A model generated the notes under the pieces. The model did not search any database, was not told where the DNA came from, and saw only the letters and a program-made list of their open reading frames with translations. From DASPSM01 sp036008465 (lineage in GTDB: Bacteria > Planctomycetota > Planctomycetia > Planctomycetales > Planctomycetaceae): a DNA stretch of 64,000 nt. Both the position numbers and the translations under genes were made by a program. The stretch covers positions 38,461-102,460 of the forward strand of contig DASYNP010000167.1 of assembly GCA_036008465.1 (NCBI GenBank). Direction: 5' to 3'. Within the stretch, counting starts at the first letter, position 1. Every line of letters begins with the position of its first letter. This document shows positions 17,169-25,146 of this stretch, in pieces.

Positions 17169-17269
17169 GTTCTCGAATCACGCCCGGCGCACGGGTATCA
17201 TACGCGGCACAGCCTTCGCCGCACGCACCTGGCATCGCCGACCACGGTGCGCACCAACGGGCCCGACTA

Positions 17270-18949
17270 ATGCCGCAGTTCGACCAACTCGCGCAGACCG
17301 AACAGTACGCGACGCCACCGACCCCGGGCGGGTCGAACTTGCGCGACCGCGTGGCGCTGATCGAGGCAAGCCAAGGGCGCATCGACGACAGCCTGTTCAC
17401 GTCTCGCCAGCGCCTGCAAGTGATCGGCTGGGTGCTGCTCTCTGGCTTCGTCCTTTTCTATTTGCGCACGGTGCTCTCCGAAGACGGTTACCGCCGGATG
17501 TGGGCGCTCTGGGCGTTCATCTTTTTCGATCTCGGGGTCTGCCTGACGCTGCTGTCGGTTTGGAACCCGCTGACAGAGTGGCGCCTGCAGTCGATCGAGC
17601 TCTTGATGTTCGGCGGAGCGGTCTATTTTTTCTGCGAGCTGATGCACCTCTCGGTGTTGCGCAACGTCTCCTTCAATCCGCCGCTGGTGAATTGGATCGT
17701 CTTCAGCGTGATGCTGAGCATTAGCTGGTGCTGCGTTCTCGCGTTTGCGTACACGATGATCGCCACGGGCTCCCGCCGCCGGTCGCTCGCCATGGTGACG
17801 TTGATTTTGGGGGCCCCCACGGCCGTGGCCGTTTACGAGTGGACCTGGTCCGAGGTTTATCGGGAAGCGGTCAACTCGGGGATGCTGACGATCATTGTGC
17901 TCACGTCGGCATGCTGCGCGGGCGCGCTGTTTTATTGGAGTTTCCGGATCGCGCGGCTCACGAGGGAGGCGGCGCGAGCCAGGCGGTTCGGCCAGTATCG
18001 CCTGAAACAACTGATTGGGCGCGGCGGCATGGGAGAGGTCTATCTGGCCGAGCATACGCTGCTGAAGCGTCCCTGCGCGCTCAAGCGAATTCGCCCGGGG
18101 CAGGACACCGACCCGACGACGCTCGCGCGTTTCGAGCGCGAGGTGCGAGCAACAGCCGAGCTGTCTCATCCGCACACCGTCGACATCTACGATTACGGCC
18201 GGGCCGGCGATGGCACGTTTTACTATGTCATGGAACTCTTGTGGGGGATGACGCTCGACGACCTCGTCCACAAGCACGGGCCACTGCCGGCCTCGCGAGC
18301 CGTGTATCTCTTGCGGCAGGTCTGCGACGCGCTCGAAGAGGCTCACACCGCGGGCCTGATGCATCGCGACATCAAACCCGGCAACATTCACGCGGCCCGA
18401 CGTGGCGGCGAATACGATTTCGCAAAACTGCTCGACTTTGGGCTCGTGAAAGGAGTCGCGCGAAACGACGAGCCGGCCCTCTCGCGCGCCGAGACGATTG
18501 TCGGCTCGCCCCTCTACATGGCGCCAGAGCAATCGCTCAACGAGGGGATGTCCGACGTTCGCTCGGACATTTACTCGCTGGGAGCGGTCGGATACTTTCT
18601 GCTCGTCGGTCATCCGCCGTTCGTCGCGGAGAATCCCTTGGAGGTCATGATCTCGCACGCCCGCGACGCGGTGCCGCCGCCGTCGCAATTCGCTCCCGGG
18701 TTGCCCAACGACGTCGAGGCGATCTTGCTTAAATGCCTCGCAAAAAACCCCGAGGAGCGATTCGCCAGCGCCGCCGCATTGGGCGACGCTCTGGCGGCCT
18801 GTTCCGTCGCCGGACAGTGGACCCGAACTGACGCGGCCCAATGGTGGCAGGACCATCAGGACTCGCTCGTCCCAGGCTCGGCAGCAGGAACCGACACCGG
18901 GGTCTTTGAAACTCAACCCGATCTGCAACTCGATTCGCAACGCGCTTGA
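17270..18949 (+). CDS. Transmembrane serine/threonine protein kinase (Hanks type)
   Basis: Inner-membrane signalling kinase of 559 residues. The first 230 residues hold about six hydrophobic segments (for example VIGWVLLSGFVLFYLRTVL, WALWAFIFFDLGVCLTLL, IVLTSACCAGALFYWSF). The cytoplasmic kinase domain follows at about 240-500: glycine loop GRGGMGEVYLAEH, ATP Lys in CALKRIR, catalytic loop HRDIKPGNI, metal-binding LLDFGLVKG, and MAPEQSLNEG. All catalytic residues are present. The membrane domain comes before the kinase, the reverse of many bacterial PknB-type kinases. The ATG at 17270 is chosen because it starts at the soluble N-terminus just before the first helix. The preceding sequence holds a deleted copy of the same gene. 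Confidence 0.9.
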   Translation: MPQFDQLAQTEQYATPPTPGGSNLRDRVALIEASQGRIDDSLFTSRQRLQVIGWVLLSGFVLFYLRTVLSEDGYRRMWALWAFIFFDLGVCLTLLSVWNPLTEWRLQSIELLMFGGAVYFFCELMHLSVLRNVSFNPPLVNWIVFSVMLSISWCCVLAFAYTMIATGSRRRSLAMVTLILGAPTAVAVYEWTWSEVYREAVNSGMLTIIVLTSACCAGALFYWSFRIARLTREAARARRFGQYRLKQLIGRGGMGEVYLAEHTLLKRPCALKRIRPGQDTDPTTLARFEREVRATAELSHPHTVDIYDYGRAGDGTFYYVMELLWGMTLDDLVHKHGPLPASRAVYLLRQVCDALEEAHTAGLMHRDIKPGNIHAARRGGEYDFAKLLDFGLVKGVARNDEPALSRAETIVGSPLYMAPEQSLNEGMSDVRSDIYSLGAVGYFLLVGHPPFVAENPLEVMISHARDAVPPPSQFAPGLPNDVEAILLKCLAKNPEERFASAAALGDALAACSVAGQWTRTDAAQWWQDHQDSLVPGSAAGTDTGVFETQPDLQLDSQRA

Positions 18950-18985
18950 TGAACTTGAAGAATCAGCCGAAGGAAAGAAACACCT

Positions 18986-20521
18986 GTGCCACAGCAATCC
19001 TTGAATCGTCGACGATTTCTGCAAGCCGCCGCCACGCTGGCGGTCGTCAACGTCATGCCAGCCCGGGCTGCGGTCCGCGAGCCACAGTCCAAGCTCGGCT
19101 CCGATGAGTTGGCCGCGCTCGACGCGCTCGGCCAGGCTGACCTGGTGCGGCAGAAAAAAATCTCGCCGCAGGAGCTGGTCGATTCGGCCATCGCTCGGAT
19201 CGAGAAATACGACCCGACCCTCAACTCGATTATCACACGGACCTTCGAGCAAGCCCGCAAGCGGGCGTCGCAGCCCCTACCGACGGGGCCGTTCGCCGGC
19301 GTGCCGTTTCTCGTGAAGGATCTCGAACCGGTCGCTGGCGTGCGGCAGACGTTCGGCTCGGGCGCTTTCAAAGCGAACGTCGCGACCTACACATCGGAAG
19401 TCATTCAGCGGATGGAGCGCGCCGGATTGATCATGGTCGGCAAGTCAAACACGCCGGAGTTTGGCCTACTCCCCGTCACCGAACCGCGCGCTTTCGGAGC
19501 GACGAAGAACCCGTGGAATCCGGCCCACTCGCCCGGCGGTTCCAGCGGAGGCGCGGCCGCGGCCGTCGCCGCCGGACTGGTGCCCATCGCGACAGCCAGC
19601 GACGGGGGCGGGTCGATCCGAATTCCCTCTTCGTGCTGCGGGCTGTTCGGACTCAAGATCAGCCGCGGCCGCAATCCCGAGGCGCCGGGCGTCAAAGACG
19701 ACGGACTCTCGGTGTGTCACTGCGTCGCCCGCTCGGTCCGCGACAGTGCGGCCCTGCTTGATGCCACACGCGGGCCGACAACTGGCGAGCGCTGGTACGC
19801 CGCGCCACCCCAGCGCCCGTACGTCCAGGAGATCGGTGCTCCACCGGGTCGCCTTCGAATTGCGTTCACAACGAGGGATTTCTCCGGCACTCCCGTGCAT
19901 CCCGACTGCGTGCAGGCGGTCACCTCGACCGCCAAATTGTGCGAGGAGCTGGGCCACTCGGTCGAAGAGACGGTTCCGCAATTCGACGGGCGATTGTTCG
20001 GAGAATCGTTTCTCGTCCTGTGGGCGGCGGTTGCCGGCCGGGCCGTGAAGACCGCGAAAAAACTCTCCGGCGGCAAGATCACCGCGGGGGCGTTCGAGCC
20101 ATGGACGCAAAAGCTCGTCGAGATGGATGCCAAATACGATCCGTCTGACGTCAGCATGGTCTGGACGGGCATTGCACAACAGGCCAACCTCGCGATGGTG
20201 AAGTTCCTGATGAAGTACGACGTCCTGCTGACGCCCACGCTCGGCCGCCCACCGGTCAAAATCGGCGAGCTTGATCAAACCTGGTCGGTCGAAAAGTTGA
20301 TCCCCTGGCTCAATGCCTACGTTCCGTTCACGCCGCTGGCCAACGCAACCGGCCAGCCGGCCATGTCGGTGCCCCTCTATTGGAACGCGGACGGCCTGCC
20401 GATCGGCAGCCACTTCTACGGCCGCCACACGGACGAGGCGACGCTGATTCGTTTGGCATCGCAGTTGGAACAAGCGCGGCCTTGGACCAAGCGACGGCCG
20501 CCGGCGATTGCAACTCGTTAA
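18986..20521 (+). CDS. Amidase (amidase signature family), Tat-exported
   Basis: Hydrolyses an amide bond through the Ser-cisSer-Lys triad. The 511-residue protein starts with a twin-arginine signal (NRRRFLQAAATLAVVN). The triad can be seen as Lys in PFLVKDLEPV (about residue 110), the cis-Ser in the Gly/Ser-rich signature SPGGSSGGAAAAVAAG, and the nucleophile Ser in DGGGSIRIPSSCCGLFG. It resembles GatA in fold, but the Tat signal and the absence of gatB/gatC argue for a periplasmic amidase rather than a tRNA amidotransferase. The GTG start at 18986 has AAGGA upstream. It follows the kinase gene by 36 bases on the same strand. The natural substrate is unknown. Confidence 0.9.
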   Translation: MPQQSLNRRRFLQAAATLAVVNVMPARAAVREPQSKLGSDELAALDALGQADLVRQKKISPQELVDSAIARIEKYDPTLNSIITRTFEQARKRASQPLPTGPFAGVPFLVKDLEPVAGVRQTFGSGAFKANVATYTSEVIQRMERAGLIMVGKSNTPEFGLLPVTEPRAFGATKNPWNPAHSPGGSSGGAAAAVAAGLVPIATASDGGGSIRIPSSCCGLFGLKISRGRNPEAPGVKDDGLSVCHCVARSVRDSAALLDATRGPTTGERWYAAPPQRPYVQEIGAPPGRLRIAFTTRDFSGTPVHPDCVQAVTSTAKLCEELGHSVEETVPQFDGRLFGESFLVLWAAVAGRAVKTAKKLSGGKITAGAFEPWTQKLVEMDAKYDPSDVSMVWTGIAQQANLAMVKFLMKYDVLLTPTLGRPPVKIGELDQTWSVEKLIPWLNAYVPFTPLANATGQPAMSVPLYWNADGLPIGSHFYGRHTDEATLIRLASQLEQARPWTKRRPPAIATR

Positions 20522-20598
20522 TTTCTGGGATGGCTGTGCCTGCCGCGAACTACCTTGCGTGACCATCAGGCACCCCCTGCCCTACAGGAAAGCAACCG

Positions 20599-21261
20599 AT
20601 GCGACCGGAACGCATGATCGTCGTCTTCGGAATTCTGGCCGGGCTCTTTGCCTCGGCGATGGCCGTGTTGGCCTTCCGGACAGGTGTGACGCAGGAGTTC
20701 TTCGAGTTCATTCATCCGCCGCAAGAGTACGCCGACAAGCTGGTCGAACAAGCCACGGCGCTGCGCCTCGCGTTCTCGCTCGACAATTTGTTCTTGCTCG
20801 CGTACTCGGGCTTCTTTCTGTGGTTCGTGATCGAACGACGGGGTAAGGCCGACCCGACGGCGTTGGGCGTGCTGATCGGGTCGCTGCTCTTAGCCAGTCT
20901 GTTGGACGCGGTCGAGAACTTTCACGTCCTAGCGATGCTCAATCGGGCCGAGATGCACCGGCTGCCCAGCGAGGGCGAGATTGAGCTGCAGTACATCTTG
21001 AGCGCGGTGAAGTTCACCGCCGGCTACTTGGTGGCGGTGATCTTCGGAATTCTGTATCCACGCGACACAATTCTAGCCCGCGTCGTCGGCGCCAGCACGG
21101 CAATTCTCTTTCCGATTCTGGGCGTGCTCGTCTTCACGACGCCGCCACCCTGGTCGGATCTCTGCGGCCTGGGCCGCTTTCTGTTCTTCGTGCTCGGATT
21201 CTTCTTGAGCGCGATTGTGTATTGGAACCGGCCGGATTCCGCCGCGCCGGGCCGTGCTTGA
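20599..21261 (+). CDS. Polytopic membrane protein, unknown function
   Basis: A 220-residue membrane protein with about six hydrophobic segments: MIVVFGILAGLFASAMAVLA, ALRLAFSLDNLFLLAYSG, ALGVLIGSLLLASLLDAVEN, FTAGYLVAVIFGILYP, VVGASTAILFPILGVLVF and FLFFVLGFFLSAIVYW. Between helices 1 and 2 is a soluble stretch of about 25 residues. I do not recognise a family. A charged Asp/Glu pair (LLDAVENFHVL) lies inside a helix. AGGAAAG upstream supports the ATG at 20599. It follows the amidase gene by 77 bases on the same strand. Confidence 0.65.
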   Translation: MRPERMIVVFGILAGLFASAMAVLAFRTGVTQEFFEFIHPPQEYADKLVEQATALRLAFSLDNLFLLAYSGFFLWFVIERRGKADPTALGVLIGSLLLASLLDAVENFHVLAMLNRAEMHRLPSEGEIELQYILSAVKFTAGYLVAVIFGILYPRDTILARVVGASTAILFPILGVLVFTTPPPWSDLCGLGRFLFFVLGFFLSAIVYWNRPDSAAPGRA

Positions 21262-21342
21262 ACTTTGGTCTGCCGTCCCGCATCGTAATGTCGTTGCCAA
21301 AATGTTGCCCCGTCCCGACCAACCCACTCGAGGAACACGTCC

Positions 21343-21879
21343 ATGTTGAAAACAGCCACGACGGCCGGGTTTGTTGTTTTGACGCTTGCCGTGATCGGGA
21401 ATGCGACCGCCGGCGAAGATCACCACAAGGCCGCCAAGACCGATTCGCCAGGCTTCGAGCGATTCAAGCAACTCGCCGGGGAATGGGTCTCCGCGTCCGA
21501 CAAACCGGAACATGCCGGAGGCGCCATGGGAGCCGTCTTCAAGGTGACCTCGGCGGGTTCAGCCGTCGAAGAGACGATGGCCCCCGGCACACCGCACGAA
21601 ATGGTCAACATGATTCACCCCGATGGTGACGACATCGTACTGACGCATTACTGCGCGCTGGGCAATCAGCCGGAAATGAAGGCACCGGACAAGATCGAAG
21701 GGAAGGACGTGGCTTTCAAGTTCGTGCGAGGGGGCAACATGAAATCGACCAACGAAATGCATATGCACAGCGTCACTTACACATTCGTCGACAAAGACAC
21801 GTTCCGGACGAAGTGGGTCCACTACGAGAATGGCAAGCCGGCCGGCGACGTTGTGTTCGAGTATAAGCGGAAGAAGTGA
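21343..21879 (+). CDS. Exported protein, lipocalin-like beta domain, unknown function
   Basis: A 178-residue secreted protein with signal peptide TAGFVVLTLAVIGNATAGE. The mature part begins with a helix (GFERFKQLAGEWVSA) and then alternating strands (GAVFKVTSAGSAVEETMAPG, DDIVLTHYCALGNQPEM, DVAFKFVRGGNM, MHSVTYTFVDKDTFRTKWV), a pattern that suggests a DUF1579- or lipocalin-like barrel. The strand start AGEW and the WVHYENGK near the end are typical of such families, though the assignment is loose. The His/Met content (EMHMHS) might bind metal. GAGGA precedes the ATG at 21343. It is a separate rightward gene, convergent with the following hydrolase. Confidence 0.6.
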   Translation: MLKTATTAGFVVLTLAVIGNATAGEDHHKAAKTDSPGFERFKQLAGEWVSASDKPEHAGGAMGAVFKVTSAGSAVEETMAPGTPHEMVNMIHPDGDDIVLTHYCALGNQPEMKAPDKIEGKDVAFKFVRGGNMKSTNEMHMHSVTYTFVDKDTFRTKWVHYENGKPAGDVVFEYKRKK

Positions 21880-21889
21880 AGCTCGATTC

Positions 21890-22855
21890 TTAATCTAAGA
21901 CGACCGCAGGCTGCGGGCTCTTGCCCTCGACGAGCCAATTGATCGCAATCGGCCAAGCCGCCGACCGGCTCTCGCGAAAGAAGTCGACGTGCCCGAAGCT
22001 CGGGACGTTGAAGTGGCCGGGCTCCAGGCACACGGTCTGCTTGGGAGCGGACGGGAAGAGCCGCAGCAGGTCGTCGACGTTTCGCGTCGTCGCGATCGAG
22101 TCGTCGCTCGCAGAGAGCGACAGGATCGGGGCGCGGAACTCGTCGTAATAGTGGCGAGTCACGCCACGGCCGAATTCGTTCGCCACGTAGCCCGGCCGCA
22201 GGCACCAGCGCGACCATTGCCTCGCCACGCCGGGAGGCAGATCTTCGCCCATGCCGATCGCTCGACCCGGCGAATATCCCAAGCCCCGGGCCGTCGCCGG
22301 CAAGTAGAACCGCAAATAGGCGTAGGCCGCGATCGAATACGGGAATCGTAATCCCCACACATATCCGCTCGAGGCCGCCACCATCAGCACTCGACGGATC
22401 GAGCCGTGATTGGGCATCAGCCCGACCAGCTGCGCGCCCGCGCTGTGACCAATGAGGTCGACCGACTCGGCCCCCGTGCGCTCTTTGAGGCATTCGAGTG
22501 CCGCCGGCATGTCGAGCTGCCCCCAATCTTGTTTGCGGGCGCGGCAGTGCCGAACGTGTGACTCTCGCAAGGACGCGCCGATTCCCCGGTAGTCGAAAGT
22601 CAGGACGTCGATCCCCTGCTGGGCGAGCCACCGGGCAAAAGCGGTGTAAAAGCGTTGCGGAACGTCCGTCGCGGCGCAGATCAATACAGGGTTGGACCGC
22701 GGGTTGCCTGCGGCTGCGAAGAATCGTCCGGACAGGAGCGTGCCGTCGGCGGCGGAGAAATCGACGGTTTCCGGCTCGGCTTTGGTCGCGTCAGCAGTGT
22801 GTGCAGACTCTGCGGTCACGGCATTTCCCCACCCCGCCTTTGCCGGTTCGCTCAC
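21890..22855 (-). CDS. Alpha/beta hydrolase
   Basis: Serine hydrolase of 321 residues with the alpha/beta fold: oxyanion region around DYRGIGASLRES, nucleophile elbow LIGHSAGAQLVG (Ser near 145), Asp in LSLSASDDSIATT, and His in LEPGHFNVPSFGHVD. The N-terminal 30 residues are Ala-rich without an obvious signal. Similar proteins act as esterases or lipases; the substrate is not known. The GTG start (22855) overlaps the stop of the upstream glycosyltransferase gene by four bases (GTGA), so the pair is translationally coupled. Association with a GT2 gene suggests a shared role in sugar or lipid modification. Confidence 0.85.
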   Translation of the reverse strand: MSEPAKAGWGNAVTAESAHTADATKAEPETVDFSAADGTLLSGRFFAAAGNPRSNPVLICAATDVPQRFYTAFARWLAQQGIDVLTFDYRGIGASLRESHVRHCRARKQDWGQLDMPAALECLKERTGAESVDLIGHSAGAQLVGLMPNHGSIRRVLMVAASSGYVWGLRFPYSIAAYAYLRFYLPATARGLGYSPGRAIGMGEDLPPGVARQWSRWCLRPGYVANEFGRGVTRHYYDEFRAPILSLSASDDSIATTRNVDDLLRLFPSAPKQTVCLEPGHFNVPSFGHVDFFRESRSAAWPIAINWLVEGKSPQPAVVLD

Positions 22856-23565
22856 CGCTGCACGTCGTAATAAAACCGGTCGGCGTCCGGCTGCGATCGC
22901 CCCGAAAAGATCCGCCGCACGAAACCCGGATTGAGCACCAGGTACCAGTCGCCGAACTGGTCAAACTTGCGGCACGATGTGACGATATGCTCCCTCCAGA
23001 TTGTTTTGAAAGGTTTTCGCAGCGATCTTCCATAAACTTTGAGGCGATTGGCGAAGTCGAGATCCTCAACGCTAATGCAGCGCTCGTCGAATCCGCCGAT
23101 TGCCCAAAAGTCCTCGCGTCGACACCAGAAGAGGCCGCCCGAAACGCGGTGTTTGATCGCGAACGGCAACAGCACGAAGGCCGTTGCCGCAATTCCCAGC
23201 GACCAGCGCTCGGGCCAGATCATGACGCCGCCGCCGATATACTTCCCCGTCGAGAGCAGCCGATCGACGGTGACAAGCATGCCGCGACTCATGCGGCTGT
23301 CGGCGTCGATCGTCACGAGCATCTCGCCGGAAGCCGCTTTGACAGCCGCGTTGCGAATACAGGCGATGTTGCGGGCATCTTCGTGGACGATTTTCGCCCC
23401 TGCCGCCCGGGCGATCTCTTCGGTGCGGTCGGTGCAGCGGTTGATCGCCACAATGATCTCGACCTCGCCGGGAAACGGCTCGCTCGCCGCGGCGATCGAG
23501 GCGAGGCAGCCCGGCAGGAACTTTTCCTCGTTCCGGGCTGGGATTATCACTGAGAATTTCGGCAT
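22852..23565 (-). CDS. Glycosyltransferase family 2
   Basis: GT-A fold glycosyltransferase, 237 residues. It starts FSVIIPARNEEKFLPGCLASI, a standard GT2 N-terminus, contains VAINRCTDRTEEIARAAGA, the metal-binding DADSRMSRG (the DxD motif region), one hydrophobic stretch (IAATAFVLLPFAIKHRV) and the ED motif in GGFDERCISVEDLDFANRLK. The donor and acceptor sugars are unknown. The ATG at 23565 is preceded by GAGG at a six-base spacing and is preferred over the TTG eight codons earlier. It is followed by the overlapping hydrolase. Confidence 0.9.
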   Translation of the reverse strand: MPKFSVIIPARNEEKFLPGCLASIAAASEPFPGEVEIIVAINRCTDRTEEIARAAGAKIVHEDARNIACIRNAAVKAASGEMLVTIDADSRMSRGMLVTVDRLLSTGKYIGGGVMIWPERWSLGIAATAFVLLPFAIKHRVSGGLFWCRREDFWAIGGFDERCISVEDLDFANRLKVYGRSLRKPFKTIWREHIVTSCRKFDQFGDWYLVLNPGFVRRIFSGRSQPDADRFYYDVQR

Positions 23566-23637
23566 GTCTCGCCTCAAGAGCAGCGTCACAGATTATCATT
23601 CGAGCGTCAATGACCGACCGAGGTGAACTGAAGACTT

Positions 23638-24621
23638 GTGACCGCCGCTATCGGAACTGACATCGACTGGGCCGCCTCGCTGATTGCCAGCGGGGGTCTC
23701 GTCGCGTTCGCCACCGAAACCGTTTACGGCTTGGGGGCCAATGCCTTCGATGCACGGGCAGTCGCGCGGATTTTTGAAGTCAAAGAACGCCCGCAGTTTG
23801 ATCCACTGATCGTGCATCTGGGCGATGCGGCGTGGTTGTCGGGGGTCGTGTTGTCGGTTCCGCCGCTGGCCCGGCTCTTGATCGACACATTTTGGCCCGG
23901 GCCGCTGACGCTCGTGTTGCCCAAGACGGAGCGGATCCCAGACCTGGTGACGGCGGGTCTGCCCACAGTCGGCGTGCGGATGCCGTCGCATCCGTCGGCG
24001 CTGGCGCTTCTGCAACTGGCGAAGGTGCCGATCGCTGCGCCGAGTGCAAATGTGTTCGGGCACGTGAGCCCGACAACGGCCCAGCACGTGGCCGAGCAAT
24101 TGGGGGAGCGAATCGATTACATCCTCGACGGCGGGCCGTGCACGGTCGGAGTCGAGTCGACGATCCTCGATGTCTCGGGCGAGCAGCCGACGCTGTTGCG
24201 ACCCGGGGGACTCCCGGTTGAGGTCATCGAGGCGATGATCGGTCCGATTCGGGTGGCAGGCTCGACGTCAGGCCAAAAAGAGCCACAGCTCTCGCCGGGG
24301 CGCTTGTCGCGGCATTACGCCACACGCACGCCGTTGACGATCGCCGATCGCGATCGGACCCCGCCTGCCGAGCGACGCATCGGCTTGTTGACGCTCGTCG
24401 CAAAACCGGGCGACGAGCGCTACGCCGCCGTTGAAGTGCTGTCGCTGGGCGGCGACCTCTCCGAGGCCGCGGCCAATCTTTTCGCCGCCATGCGACGCCT
24501 CGACGCGCGTGGACTCGATGGGATCGAGGCCCGCCTCGTCCCCGAATCGGGCCTCGGCCGCGCGATCAACGACCGGCTGCGACGAGCGGTCCGCCGGTCG
24601 GACGAATCTCCGGCCTGCTAA
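23638..24621 (+). CDS. L-threonylcarbamoyladenylate synthase (Sua5/TsaC family)
   Basis: Makes threonylcarbamoyl-AMP from Thr, bicarbonate and ATP for the t6A37 modification of ANN-decoding tRNAs. The 327-residue protein has the YrdC domain at the N-terminus: GGLVAFATETVYGLGANA, KERPQFDPLIVHL (the K-x-R...P motif), FWPGPLTLVLPKTERIP, TVGVRMPSHPSALALL, APSANVFGHVSPTTAQHVAEQL, DGGPCTVGVESTILDVSG, then the ATP-linked RPGGLPVEVIE; a Sua5 C-terminal domain follows (SPGRLSRHYATRTPL). GTG at 23638 is the start, supported by GAGGTGA upstream. It is transcribed rightward, and ends 63 bases before the cobalamin riboswitch, but is not part of that leader. Confidence 0.95.
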   Translation: MTAAIGTDIDWAASLIASGGLVAFATETVYGLGANAFDARAVARIFEVKERPQFDPLIVHLGDAAWLSGVVLSVPPLARLLIDTFWPGPLTLVLPKTERIPDLVTAGLPTVGVRMPSHPSALALLQLAKVPIAAPSANVFGHVSPTTAQHVAEQLGERIDYILDGGPCTVGVESTILDVSGEQPTLLRPGGLPVEVIEAMIGPIRVAGSTSGQKEPQLSPGRLSRHYATRTPLTIADRDRTPPAERRIGLLTLVAKPGDERYAAVEVLSLGGDLSEAAANLFAAMRRLDARGLDGIEARLVPESGLGRAINDRLRRAVRRSDESPAC

Positions 24622-24684
24622 AAATTCTCCAAGCCGGTCCTCGATTTCTTGAGTTGACAAGCGCTCCGCGCGTGTTAGGATGGC

Positions 24685-24893
24685 CGCCGACATGGGTGTC
24701 ACCCGAGGCTCGGCGCCTGGGGTGAAGAATAGGGAAAACGGTGCAAATCCGTTGCGGTCCCGCCGCTGTAACCGGGGACGAAAGCCGCAAATAGCCACTG
24801 TCTCGTGAATTCGCGAACCATCGCGACGTTGCGAGGCGGGAAGGTGCGGCAAGTAGGCCGATCCGGAAGCCAGAAGACCTGCCCATTCGTCGG
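24685..24893 (+). promoter_or_regulatory. Cobalamin (AdoCbl) riboswitch
   Basis: The + strand contains the conserved core of the cobalamin riboswitch in order: GGGAAAACGGTGCAAATCCG, then GCGGTCCCGCCGCTGTAACCGG, GAAAGCCGCAAATAGCCACTG, GCGGGAAGGTGCGGC, and the B12 box AAGCCAGAAGACCTGCC at about 24868-24884. The outer helix may be formed by CCGAC near 24687 and GTCGG near 24889. It points toward the DUF1559 gene that starts 254 bases after the aptamer. When B12 is bound, such switches normally turn off the downstream genes. I could not identify the expression platform. Confidence 0.93.
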
Positions 24894-25146
24894 TTCGCAT
24901 TCGGGGTCTTTCGAGGAACGAGGACACGCGTTCTTGCGCCGCCGCGCGCCTCACAGCAGGCGCAGCCTCGCGGCGATTCTCCCGCACCGTCCGTCGGTTG
25001 GCGTTTCCGCCTGCGCGCAGCGAGCGATCGTCGATTGCCGTCGGAATGCGTTGGGATAAGTGCGCCTTCTCGCGACGCGAAGGCCCGTTTGCCGCGCGGG
25101 TTGCCGGATCACGCATCTGGTCGGCCCCAGACAACGAGGACTTGTC
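24894..25146 (+). other. Long riboswitch leader without gene
   Basis: A 253-base G+C-rich leader separates the aptamer from the DUF1559 start codon. It holds several possible stems (for example around CGCCGCCGCGCGCC and AGGCGCAGCCTCGCGGCG) but no classical terminator with a T-run, so translational control or Rho may act here. No convincing ORF was seen. Confidence 0.45.

Noticed and set aside
17267..19252. Open frame of 661 codons on the minus strand opposite the kinase and amidase
   Set aside because: It spans two well-supported genes on the other strand and has no recognisable domain.
18986..20521. GatA subunit of the tRNA-dependent amidotransferase
   Set aside because: It has a Tat signal and no gatB/gatC neighbours, so it is an exported amidase.
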